Assembly (NCBI GenBank): GCA_002632325.1
Contig: NSJK01000008.1
Location: 1 to 64,000 of the forward strand
DNA: 64,000 nt
Source of the DNA: Lysobacterales bacterium
GTDB taxonomy: Bacteria; Pseudomonadota; Gammaproteobacteria; Xanthomonadales; Rhodanobacteraceae
Direction: 5' to 3'
Below the pieces are notes generated by a model, which saw only the letters and a program-made list of their open reading frames with translations, was not told where the DNA came from and did no database searches. Of this stretch, positions 8,397 to 16,273 are shown piece after piece; position 1 is the stretch's first letter, and the number at the start of each line of letters is the position of its first letter. A program made the position numbers and the translations under genes.

Positions 8397-8524
8397 CGTT
8401 CACCCCCTTCAAAAAAAGCCCACGCGACGCGGTAGCCATCTTCGCGGCTGGCGGTCGCAAACGGTGCGACGTATTCGATCACGCGCTCGTGCGGGCCGTC
8501 GGGAAGGGTGGCCCCCACGGACAT
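8393..8524 (-). pseudogene. Probable 3' remnant of a gene coupled to the 438-aa protein gene
   Basis: A reading frame of 43 codons from the ATG at 8522-8524 ends in a TGA that overlaps the ATG of the 438-aa gene by the classic ATGA. It reads MSVGATLPDGPHERVIEYVAP, then FATASREDGYRVAWAFFEGGER. The frame stays open a further 16 codons upstream (...HRHRWQPHVGRAN) to an in-frame stop at about 8573. No Shine-Dalgarno precedes the ATG. The sequence looks like the well-folded end of a longer protein rather than a free small ORF, and it stops where the xthA upstream region begins. I therefore read it as the truncated tail of an island gene; a genuine 43-aa gene is the alternative. Confidence 0.5.
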
Positions 8525-8604
8525 GTTGGCGCGGCCAACGTGCGGCTGCCAGCGATGACGATGCGCCGCAAGTCATCCCGGCGTCACCCAACTACAATGG
8601 CGCG

Positions 8605-9384
8605 ATGAAAATCGCCTCGTGGAACGTCAACTCGCTCAAGGTGCGCTTGCCCCACTTGCTGCAATGGTTGGACCAGGCGCAGCCCGACATCGTCGCACTG
8701 CAGGAAACCAAGCTCGAGGATGCGAAGTTTCCGCATGCGCAGCTGGCGGACGCGGGGTATCACGCCGTGTGTTCGGGGCAGAAGACCTACAACGGCGTGG
8801 CAATCCTCGTGCGTGACAGCTTGCCCGCACCGGCCGATCCGGTCACCGACATTGCCGGGCTCGATGATCCGCAGCGGCGCATCCTTGCCGCTAGCATCGG
8901 TGACCTGCGCATCGTCGATCTCTACGTGGTCAACGGTCAGGCGGTGGGCAGCGAAAAGTTCGAATACAAGTTGCGCTGGCTCGACGCGGTGCACGACTGG
9001 CTCGCAACGGAACTGGCGCGGCATCCGCGCATGGTGGTGCTCGGGGATTTCAACATCGCACCCGAAGATCGTGACGTGCACGACCCGCAGGCGTGGCGCG
9101 ACCAGATCCTGTGTTCGGCGCCCGAGCGCGCGGCGCTGCAGAAGATTCTTGATCTCGACTTTGCCGACAGCTTCCGCCTGTTCAACGAGGATGCCGGGCA
9201 GTTCAGTTGGTGGGACTACCGTCAGGCGGCGTTTCGGCGCAATCTCGGCCTGCGCATCGACTTGATTCTGCTCTCGCAGGCCGCACGTTCATCCGCCCGT
9301 GCCGCTTCCATCGACCGCGAACCGCGGACCTGGGAGCGCGCATCCGACCATACGCCCGTATTGCTGGAACTCGATGATGGCTGA
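8605..9384 (+). CDS. xthA: Exodeoxyribonuclease III
   Basis: This 259-aa enzyme of the exonuclease III / AP-endonuclease family (E. coli XthA is 268 aa) cleaves DNA 5' to abasic sites and removes 3' blocking groups in base-excision repair. It starts MKIASWNVNSLKVRLPHLLQWL and shows the metal-binding Glu in LQETKLED (about 34), GDFNIAPEDRDVHDP with catalytic Asp/Asn (about 148-160), LRIDLILLS, and the final SDHTPVLLEL with the catalytic His. All active-site residues are present. The ATG at 8605 is only 6 bases after a TACAAT box (8593-8598), so the mRNA may be leaderless. Its stop overlaps the start region of the following YecA-like gene. Confidence 0.93.
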   Translation: MKIASWNVNSLKVRLPHLLQWLDQAQPDIVALQETKLEDAKFPHAQLADAGYHAVCSGQKTYNGVAILVRDSLPAPADPVTDIAGLDDPQRRILAASIGDLRIVDLYVVNGQAVGSEKFEYKLRWLDAVHDWLATELARHPRMVVLGDFNIAPEDRDVHDPQAWRDQILCSAPERAALQKILDLDFADSFRLFNEDAGQFSWWDYRQAAFRRNLGLRIDLILLSQAARSSARAASIDREPRTWERASDHTPVLLELDDG

Positions 9385-10039
9385 CGATTGGCATGTTTCC
9401 CCGGATGATTCCGAACTGGAAGAGCTCGACCGCTTCCTGCGTGCGCATGCGGGCGACGAGGACATGCTGCTCGATGGCGTGCATGGCTTTCTCACCGCGC
9501 TCGCGATCGGTCCGGCGCCGCCAAAACCTGAAGAGTGGCTGCCCGAGATTCTGCATGAACCCTTCGCCGATGCGGGCGAAGGCGAGCGCGTGCTGACCCT
9601 GCTCGCGCGGCTCAATGATGCGATCACGCCCGAGCTCGAAACCGGGAGTTACGAGCCGATCCTGGGCGAACTGGACAACGAAGATGAGGAAGCGCCGCCT
9701 GAATTCACTGCGCGCGGCTGGTGCGAGGGTTTCTCGCGTGGGATCGACCTGCGCGCGCCGTCGTGGGAAGGTCGTCTGGGTCATGACACCCAGCTCATGG
9801 AAATGCTCTCGCCGATCATCGCGCTCGCGATCGATGATGGCGTGTTCGAAAGCGATGGTGATTTCGCCCCGCTCGGCGAGGAAGACTACGACGAATGCCT
9901 CGCGCAGATTCCTTCCGCAGTCGGTGCGGTCGCCGAGTACTGGCGTGCCCATCCGCTCGAAGAAGGTGACTTCTCGCGCAGGCGGGAAGCGGGTTCGGCT
10001 ATGCCACCGCGTCGGCGCGGCGGTCGCTGGGTGCATTGA
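9374..10039 (+). CDS. YecA/YgfB family protein (UPF0149)
   Basis: This 221-aa acidic protein is of the UPF0149/YecA family, whose role is poorly defined. The family core is seen in ELDRFLRAHAGDEDMLLDGVHGFLTALAIGP (about 13-45), EEWLPEILHEPFA, and GWCEGFSRGIDLR (about 115), where E. coli-type members have the same GWxxGF pattern. The C-terminus is basic (AMPPRRRGGRWVH) and lacks the SEC-C zinc motif that some YecA proteins carry. Two adjacent ATGs (9374 and 9377) are possible starts. Both overlap the end of xthA, so translation is probably coupled. Confidence 0.8.
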   Translation: MMADDWHVSPDDSELEELDRFLRAHAGDEDMLLDGVHGFLTALAIGPAPPKPEEWLPEILHEPFADAGEGERVLTLLARLNDAITPELETGSYEPILGELDNEDEEAPPEFTARGWCEGFSRGIDLRAPSWEGRLGHDTQLMEMLSPIIALAIDDGVFESDGDFAPLGEEDYDECLAQIPSAVGAVAEYWRAHPLEEGDFSRRREAGSAMPPRRRGGRWVH

Positions 10040-10156
10040 CCCAATTGGCCAAGCCGTGATTGTTTCCCCGGTGCGCCACAGCGTTCACCGGCGGTGGCTT
10101 GGTTCTCGCGCGCTACACACCCATATCGTGGGCATCAACCTTGCGGGAACACCCTC

Positions 10157-11017
10157 ATGAACGCCAGCAATCCCGGCATCCGTCGCGTCGAGCGCGTTGC
10201 GCGTGGGCAGCCCAGTTCCGACGGTGCGGGCGTCAAGCTCACGCGCGTAATCGGCCAACGCGATCTCGACATGCTCGATCCCTTCCTGTTGCTCGACGAG
10301 TTCGGCTCGGACCATGCGGGTGACTACATCGCAGGATTTCCAGCGCATCCTCACCGCGGCTTCGAGACCGTCACCTACATGCTCGCCGGGCGCATGCGCC
10401 ACGGCGACAACCAGGGCAATTCCGGATTGCTCACGCCCGGCAGCGTGCAGTGGATGACGGCCGGGCGCGGCATCGTGCACTCGGAAATGCCCGAGCAGGA
10501 GCAGGGCCGCATGGCCGGCTTCCAGCTCTGGGTGAATCTGCCCGCCAAAGACAAGATGACCGCGCCACGCTATCAGGACATCGCGCCCGATCGCATTCCG
10601 CTGGTCGACGCCGGCAAGGGCATGCGCGTGCGCGTGATCGCCGGCAGCTTCGGCGCCGTCACCGGTCCCGTCGAGGGCATCGCGATCGCGCCCTTGTATC
10701 TGGATGTCGAACTTGAGCCCGGCGCGCAGGGCATCGCCGACGTGCCCGACGGTCACACCGCTTTCGCCTACGTGTTCGAGGGCGGGGCGAGCTTCGGACC
10801 TGCGCATGCTTCGCGCAATCTCGATCGCGGTGAACTGGCGGTGTTCGAACGGCGTGGCGACACCTTGGCCTTCACGGCGGGCGCGCAAGGTGCGCGCTTC
10901 ATCCTCGTCGCCGGCAAGCCGTTGAATGAATCGGTTGCACGTCACGGCCCCTTCGTGATGAACACGCCCGAGCAGATCGTCGAGGCGATCCGCGATTACC
11001 AATCCGGCCGCTTCTGA
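10157..11017 (+). CDS. Pirin family protein
   Basis: This 286-aa bicupin of the pirin family is an iron-binding cytosolic protein; some members have quercetin 2,3-dioxygenase activity. The N-terminal cupin carries the metal-binding signature GFPAHPHRGFETVTYMLAG (about 55-75). The distal His/Glu pair is in GIVHSEMPEQ (about 108-117), giving the usual three His and one Glu. The C-terminal cupin (about 170-286) has degenerate ligands, as in other pirins. The start ATG at 10157 agrees with the family N-terminus (NPGIRRVERVARGQPSSDGAGVKL). It is followed by a convergent beta-helix gene. No reaction can be assigned from sequence. Confidence 0.9.
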   Translation: MNASNPGIRRVERVARGQPSSDGAGVKLTRVIGQRDLDMLDPFLLLDEFGSDHAGDYIAGFPAHPHRGFETVTYMLAGRMRHGDNQGNSGLLTPGSVQWMTAGRGIVHSEMPEQEQGRMAGFQLWVNLPAKDKMTAPRYQDIAPDRIPLVDAGKGMRVRVIAGSFGAVTGPVEGIAIAPLYLDVELEPGAQGIADVPDGHTAFAYVFEGGASFGPAHASRNLDRGELAVFERRGDTLAFTAGAQGARFILVAGKPLNESVARHGPFVMNTPEQIVEAIRDYQSGRF

Positions 11018-11182
11018 TCGGCTGGCGCGCTGCGAACGGACAGTCGCAGCTGAACGGCGTTGGCGAGTTGGCATGGCCGGCTCGCCAGCGCGCGATCGGC
11101 CGGAGTCATCGCGTTCGCGCCGGCATCATCCGGCTCGCGACCCGCTCTGGAGCACGCAGATGCTCCAGTGAAGCGGGACCGT

Positions 11183-12421
11183 TCACGGATCGAAATCGTT
11201 GGCGAAGATGCGGTCGTAGTCGGGATCGTTCGGGTTGTATTCGTAGGCGCCGATGTCGATCTGCGTGCCCATCCAGCGCGGATGACCCGCGCCGCGCTGG
11301 TCGTAGTCGGCCCAGGGACCGACGCCACCACTGTCGACGGCGCAGGAGTTCGCGGGGAGCGCGTGTGTCCAGGTCGGGCCGCCGTTCCACGCGAGCGGGC
11401 GCAACTGCGGGTCGCAGCGCAGCGTATTGGGCGGATAGGCGATGGACTGGCCAATCTGCCCGATGAGGTTGTAGCTGCCGTCGATCGTGTCGCTCATGCC
11501 GCCCATGTGTTCGATGTCGGCCGAGCCGGTATTGCCCCACAGCAGGCTGTTCCGTGCGGTCACCAAGGTGCCGGTCGTGGGTCGGTCATACACAAGCACG
11601 CCCGCGCCATGCGGGGCGGCGTTGGCGGCGATCGTGGAATGGACCAGTTCGAACGCCACCGAGCCATACACGCGGATGCCGCCGCCCTGATCCGTGGCGA
11701 CATTGCCGGACACGGTACTGTTGTCGATCGCGAGCGTGCTCGACCAGGCGAAGATACCGCCGCCGACCGTGGAGGAATTGCCGGACACCGTGCTGCCGGT
11801 CAGCGTGAGTGTGGCGAGGTTGACGCCGATGCCGCCGCCGTTGCCGTACTCGCCGGACTGGTTGTTCGACACGGTGGAGTCGATCACGTTCAGCGTGCCG
11901 CCCTGGTTTATGGTGACGCCGCCGGAGAAATACTGCGAAACATTGTCGCGCACGAGACAGCGTCGCAGCGTGACCGTCGTGCTGCCGCCGGCGACGCCGC
12001 CACCGCCCATGCCGTCGTGGCCGCCCGAGATCGCCAGGTCCTCGAACGTGGCCGATTGGCTCGCACTGAACACGGAGGCGCCGCTTGCCACGCGCCGCAC
12101 CGCGACCTGGGTTCCGGAGATGGCCGACCGAACCAGGGTCGTGCCGCCGGTGTCGGCGACATCGAGCGCGGCGCCGCTCAGTTCGATCGGCGACAGCGAC
12201 GGTGGAATTGCGATCGTGTTGCCGCCACTGCTGCTGCCCGCCGCGCAGTTGCTGTCGACCGGCGTCGCATGCGTGTTCGCCGCGGCAATCGCCTCGCGCA
12301 AGGTGCAGCGGCCGGAGACGTGCGTGTCGCCGGCGATGTCGACGTTGATGGTCGCCGCGCCAGCATGACCGAGGACGAGCGCCAACGCGGCGACGAGGGG
12401 GTGGCGCGAATGGAGGTTCAT
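11183..12421 (-). CDS. Secreted right-handed beta-helix protein with choice-of-anchor Q-type C-terminus
   Basis: This 412-aa exported protein starts at the ATG at 12421, which gives a signal peptide (MNLHSRHPLVAALALVLGHAGA). The chain contains CTLREAIAAANTHATPVDSNCAAG (two Cys, typical of 'choice-of-anchor Q / CSLREA-like' proteins). Repeated beta-helix rungs of the form GGGI..NLATLTLTGSTVSGNSS and DNSTVSGNVATDQGGGIRVYGS follow (about 130-280). The C-terminal module is CDPQLRPLAWNGGPTWTHALPANSCAVDSGG...DQRGAGHPR...DIGAYEYNPNDPDYDRIFANDFDP. The rungs resemble polymorphic outer-membrane-protein repeats and pectin-lyase folds, but no catalytic residues are evident. The final IFANDFDP matches tails of other exported proteins in this window. 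The gene is convergent with pirin. Confidence 0.85.
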   Translation of the reverse strand: MNLHSRHPLVAALALVLGHAGAATINVDIAGDTHVSGRCTLREAIAAANTHATPVDSNCAAGSSSGGNTIAIPPSLSPIELSGAALDVADTGGTTLVRSAISGTQVAVRRVASGASVFSASQSATFEDLAISGGHDGMGGGGVAGGSTTVTLRRCLVRDNVSQYFSGGVTINQGGTLNVIDSTVSNNQSGEYGNGGGIGVNLATLTLTGSTVSGNSSTVGGGIFAWSSTLAIDNSTVSGNVATDQGGGIRVYGSVAFELVHSTIAANAAPHGAGVLVYDRPTTGTLVTARNSLLWGNTGSADIEHMGGMSDTIDGSYNLIGQIGQSIAYPPNTLRCDPQLRPLAWNGGPTWTHALPANSCAVDSGGVGPWADYDQRGAGHPRWMGTQIDIGAYEYNPNDPDYDRIFANDFDP

Positions 12422-12572
12422 GGGCGGCTCCGCAGTCGGTTCTGCTGAGTAACGCAATTTCGCGGGCAAGGCCCCAACGCCGGCTCGCCAGGCTGACCGT
12501 GCCCGTCCGCTCGGGCTGAAGGTCGTGGCTGCGGCGGGGCCGGGTGCCGGCACGGCGCGCCGCGGGACCGGG

Positions 12573-13004
12573 TCAGAACACGATCATCACGATCGAGCCG
12601 AGCACGATGAGGCCGCCGCCGATCGCGAGCGGCCAGCTCAGGCTTTCACCGAGGAAGACCACGCCGAGCAGGATCGCCAGCGCCACGCTGAGCTTGTCGA
12701 TCGGTGCGACCTTGCTCACCGGGCCCAGTTGCAGCGCGCGGTAGTAGCACAGCCACGACAAGCCGGTGGCGATGCCCGAGAGCACGAGGAAGACCCAGGT
12801 TTTCATCTCGATCGTCGCCGGCGCTCGCCATTCGCTGCGCCAGGCGATGATTGCGGCGCTCACGCCGAGCACGACGAGGGTGCGGATGAAGGTCGCCAGG
12901 TTCGATGGAATCCCCGCGACGCCGAGCTTGCCGAACAACGCCGTGAGCGCGGCGAACAGCGCCGAGCCCAGCGCGTAGATCATCCAGTGTTCGCGCAGGT
13001 GCAT
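12573..13004 (-). CDS. EamA/DMT-family transporter, single-domain
   Basis: This 143-aa integral membrane protein holds one EamA unit of about five helices. It begins MIYALGSALFAALTALFGKLGVAGIPSNLATFIRT, typical of the family. It continues LVVLGVSAAIIAW, WVFLVLSGIATGLSWLCYYRALQLGPVSKVAPIDKLSV and LAIGGGLIVLGSIVMIVF. Full DMT exporters carry two such units (about 300 aa). This half-size version would have to work as a dimer, as in other small DMT proteins. The ATG at 13004 has a strong Shine-Dalgarno (gaggagggg). The substrate is unknown. The 151 bp between it and the beta-helix gene, and the 119 bp upstream, show no further gene. Confidence 0.88.
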   Translation of the reverse strand: MHLREHWMIYALGSALFAALTALFGKLGVAGIPSNLATFIRTLVVLGVSAAIIAWRSEWRAPATIEMKTWVFLVLSGIATGLSWLCYYRALQLGPVSKVAPIDKLSVALAILLGVVFLGESLSWPLAIGGGLIVLGSIVMIVF

Positions 13005-13123
13005 GGGCCCCTCCTCGGGTAGCCGTGGCCGATGATCGGCCGCGAAATGTCCGCACGATACGCGAAACGACGGGCGCTGCGTCGCAGCGCCCGTGCATCG
13101 GCGGCAACGCGGATCAAGTTGCC

Positions 13124-15358
13124 CTAAGGCGCTGCAGGTGCGGGCTTGAGCCTGGCGTCGAAGTACTGCGTGATCATCGTGTAGACATGCTTGCGCAGCG
13201 CCGGCGTGGACAGGCCGTGCTTGGCGCCCGGATAGGTCATGAGCTCGAACTGCACGCCCTTGTTCTGCAAGGCGGCCATGAGCTTGGTCGAGTTGGAGAA
13301 CAGCACGTTGTCATCGGCCATGCCGTGCACGAGCAGGAGCTTGTGCGATTCGATCCCGTCGAGCCAGTGCAGCACGCCCGATTTCTCGTAACCTTCGGCA
13401 TTGTTCTGCGGCGTGTCGAGAAAGCGCTCGGTGTAGTGGGTGTCGTAGAGCGTCCAGTCGGTGACCGGCGCGACGGCGACGCCGGCCGCGAACTCCTTGC
13501 CCGCCTTGGCCAGCAACATCAAGGTTTGATAGCCGCCATAGCTCCAGCCGAAGATGCCGATGCGCTCGCCATCGACATAAGGCTGGCTCTTGAGCCAGGC
13601 AACACCCTTGAGCTGGTCGGCAATCTCGGGCTTGCCCAGCTGCTTGAAGATCGCATCGGAGAAGTGCCGGCCACGGCGCGGTGAGCCGCGGTTGTCGAGC
13701 GAGAACACCACATAGCCGTTGGCGGCCATGTACTGTTCGAAATAGTTACCCCAGCCCTTGCGCACGAACTGGCTGCCGGGGCCGCCGTAGTAATTCATGA
13801 ACACCGGATACTTGTGCCCGGCCTGCATGCCCAGCGGCTTGTACACGCGGTAGTGCAGGTCCTCGCCGCTTTCGCTCTTGAGCGTGCCGTACTCGGGCGT
13901 AACCAGGCTGTCACGGTAGGGCCAGAACGGATGGCCTTCCTTCAGTTCGTTGCGCTCGATCCAGGCAATCAGCTTGCCGTCGGCCTTGCGCAGCGACACC
14001 TGCGGCGGCGTGGTCGGGTTGGAGAAGGAATCGACCCACACGCTCGCGTCTTCGCCGAACACGGCGCCGTGCGAGCCTTCGCCCTCGCTGATTCGGCGCG
14101 GCGCATCGGCTTGGCTGCCGTCGAGACGGGTAACGTAGACTTGGCTCTGCAGCACGTCCTCGCGCCCGGCACCGAAGTACACGAGGCCCTTCTTCTCGTC
14201 GAGGGCGAGCAACTGATCGACATCCCAGTCGCCGCGCGTGAGCGTGCGGCGCAGCGTGCCATCGAGGCCGAACACGTACAGGTGTTTGTAGCCGGAGCGC
14301 TCCGAGGCCCACACGAAGGCATCTTCGTTGCGCAGGAAGCGCAGATCGTTGTTGAGGTTGATCCAGGTGTCGCTGGTCTCGCTCAGCGCGATCGTCTGCG
14401 CGCTGCCGTCGGCCGCGGCGAGGATGAGGTCGAGACGTCGCTGGTCGCGGCTCTCGCGCTGGATCGCCAGACGTTTGGAGTCGGGCAGCCAGTCCACGCG
14501 CGTGAGATAGATGTCGGGATTGGCGCCCAGGTCGAGCCAGCGCGGCTCGCCGCCTGCAGGTGCAATCACGCCGAGCTTGACGGTCACGTTGGGACGGCCG
14601 GCCGCGGGATAGCGCTGGCGCAGGGTCACGGTGCGATCGGGATAGACCTCGCTGCGCTCGACCTCGTCGACGCCGCTTTCGTCGTAGCGTTCGAAGGCGA
14701 TCGCGCTGTCATCGCGCGCCCACCAATAGCCCGTGCGACGACCCATCTCCTCCTCAGCGACGAACTCGGCCTCGCCGTTATGGATCGCGCCGGCGCCATC
14801 ATGGGTGAGTTGCCGGATCTGGCCATTGGCGAGCTCGATCGCATACAGGTTCTGCTTGCTCACGAAGGCGACGAAGCCGCCACGCGGCGAGATCTTCGCG
14901 TCGAGCACATCCATGCCCTTGGGTGTGAGTGCACGCACGCGCTTGCTTGCCGGTGCGGCCAGATCGCACAACCACAGGCGTTCATCGAGCGTGAACAGCA
15001 GGCGCTTGCCGTCGGGCGACCAGCGGTAGCTGCTGATGCCCTTGCTGCCCGCGGTGCGCGCTCGCTCGCGGCGCGCCTTCTCCGCGTCGGACAGTTCCTT
15101 GCCTTCGCTGAGCGCAGCCGAATCCACCAGCCGCGTGGCCTTGCCGGACTTGACGTCATGCAGCCACAGATCGATCTGGAATTGGTCATCGGCGCGACCG
15201 CGCAGGAAGGCAATGTGGCGACCATCAGGCGCGATCGTGAGCGCGTTCGGGCTTGGGCCGCCAAGGTTGGCGCCGCCGAAGATGCGCTCGATGCTCAGTT
15301 TCTCGGCGGACACGCAGGCACTCCACAGGACAAGGACGGGCAGCAGCAGCCAGCGCAT
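13124..15358 (-). CDS. S9 family prolyl oligopeptidase / dipeptidyl peptidase IV-like
   Basis: This 744-aa exported serine peptidase starts with a signal peptide (MRWLLLPVLVLWSACVSAEK). A DPP IV-type beta-propeller follows (about 40-470; FLRGRADDQFQIDLWLHDVKSG, YRWSPDGKRLLFTLDERLW, EEEMGRRTGYWWARDDSAIAF with the Glu-Glu pair that binds the peptide N-terminus). The alpha/beta-hydrolase domain carries the nucleophile in GIFGWSYGGYQTLM (about 605), Asp in HGMADDNVLFSNS (about 685) and His in YPGAKHGLS (about 715). It should remove N-terminal X-Pro dipeptides in the periplasm. The length fits the family (700-760). It is monocistronic. Confidence 0.92.
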   Translation of the reverse strand: MRWLLLPVLVLWSACVSAEKLSIERIFGGANLGGPSPNALTIAPDGRHIAFLRGRADDQFQIDLWLHDVKSGKATRLVDSAALSEGKELSDAEKARRERARTAGSKGISSYRWSPDGKRLLFTLDERLWLCDLAAPASKRVRALTPKGMDVLDAKISPRGGFVAFVSKQNLYAIELANGQIRQLTHDGAGAIHNGEAEFVAEEEMGRRTGYWWARDDSAIAFERYDESGVDEVERSEVYPDRTVTLRQRYPAAGRPNVTVKLGVIAPAGGEPRWLDLGANPDIYLTRVDWLPDSKRLAIQRESRDQRRLDLILAAADGSAQTIALSETSDTWINLNNDLRFLRNEDAFVWASERSGYKHLYVFGLDGTLRRTLTRGDWDVDQLLALDEKKGLVYFGAGREDVLQSQVYVTRLDGSQADAPRRISEGEGSHGAVFGEDASVWVDSFSNPTTPPQVSLRKADGKLIAWIERNELKEGHPFWPYRDSLVTPEYGTLKSESGEDLHYRVYKPLGMQAGHKYPVFMNYYGGPGSQFVRKGWGNYFEQYMAANGYVVFSLDNRGSPRRGRHFSDAIFKQLGKPEIADQLKGVAWLKSQPYVDGERIGIFGWSYGGYQTLMLLAKAGKEFAAGVAVAPVTDWTLYDTHYTERFLDTPQNNAEGYEKSGVLHWLDGIESHKLLLVHGMADDNVLFSNSTKLMAALQNKGVQFELMTYPGAKHGLSTPALRKHVYTMITQYFDARLKPAPAAP

Positions 15359-15511
15359 GGCGACTCCGGATCAGGGCGGGAAACCAAAGCCTACCGGATT
15401 CTGTCGGCGTTGTACTGGACTAGCCGTCCAGACGGCTCTACGCATGTAAAGATTGGTTTGCGAGCCATGTTCGTGGCATTGCCGGATTCCTTGCGCGCTG
15501 CTCACGCAGCA

Positions 15512-16273
15512 TCAGTCCGGCCAGTGCAGGGCCAGATGGCGATTGTTGAAGTCGGCGTCGTCGAGCGAGCCCGACAAGTGCGCGATGACACGCTGTGACT
15601 TGCCTTCGATCTCGATCTCGTGGCCATCGGTGATGATGCCGCCGGCGCACTGGAATTCGACGAAGCCCAACACCAGTTCACCCGCCTGACCGGCAAGCGC
15701 TGCCGGCACGTTGCGGACGTCGAGATCGGGGCGTGCGAACTTGCGCAGCCCGCGCGTGTGCACGCGAATGCGACCTACTTGTTCGTCATCGCCGTCGCGC
15801 AGGATAAGCACATGGTCGCGGGCGTGGAAGGCATCGTTGGCGAAGAAGCGCGCCTGCCACTCGCGCGCGGAAAACATCGTGAGCATCTGCGGATCGACCA
15901 CCGCGACGCCGCCGCCGTCGCACAGTCCCGCGATGGTGCCGACCAGATCGCGCAAGCCGTCGAGATCGGCAGGGTCGTGCAGGTTGCCGCGCAGCATCCA
16001 GCACTCGCCGGCACGGCGTGCCTTGTCGAGCAGCTTGGGTTCTTCGTCCTCGAAGATCGCACCGAGCGTGCCTGCGAGCGGATAGCCCTCCCATTGCGCC
16101 AACGCAGCGTTGCGATAGCGCACCGCTTCGATGCCGGGTGGCAGACCGCGCGTGCGAAAGCGTTGGGCGTCGATCCTGAAATCGGCGTCGAAGTCACCGA
16201 ACACGAACCACAAGAGGAACGCTTCGTCGCCACTGTCCTGCCAGCGTTCACGCGGCCAATGCGGGGTTTCCAT
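15512..16273 (-). CDS. Conserved-looking hypothetical protein coupled to thymidine kinase
   Basis: This 253-aa protein is of a family I do not recognise. It is soluble and acidic, with no signal peptide. Features include an aromatic-rich N-terminus (EAFLLWFVFGDFDADFRIDAQRF), EWQARFFANDAFHARDHVLILRDGDDEQVGRIRVHTRGLRKFARPDLDV in the middle, and a C-terminal part with GIITDGHEIEIEGKSQRVIAHLSGS. The ATG at 16273 overlaps the last base of the tdk stop (TGATG), so the two are translated together. The arrangement suggests a link to nucleotide salvage or simply shared housekeeping expression. No catalytic motif stands out. Confidence 0.75.
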   Translation of the reverse strand: METPHWPRERWQDSGDEAFLLWFVFGDFDADFRIDAQRFRTRGLPPGIEAVRYRNAALAQWEGYPLAGTLGAIFEDEEPKLLDKARRAGECWMLRGNLHDPADLDGLRDLVGTIAGLCDGGGVAVVDPQMLTMFSAREWQARFFANDAFHARDHVLILRDGDDEQVGRIRVHTRGLRKFARPDLDVRNVPAALAGQAGELVLGFVEFQCAGGIITDGHEIEIEGKSQRVIAHLSGSLDDADFNNRHLALHWPD

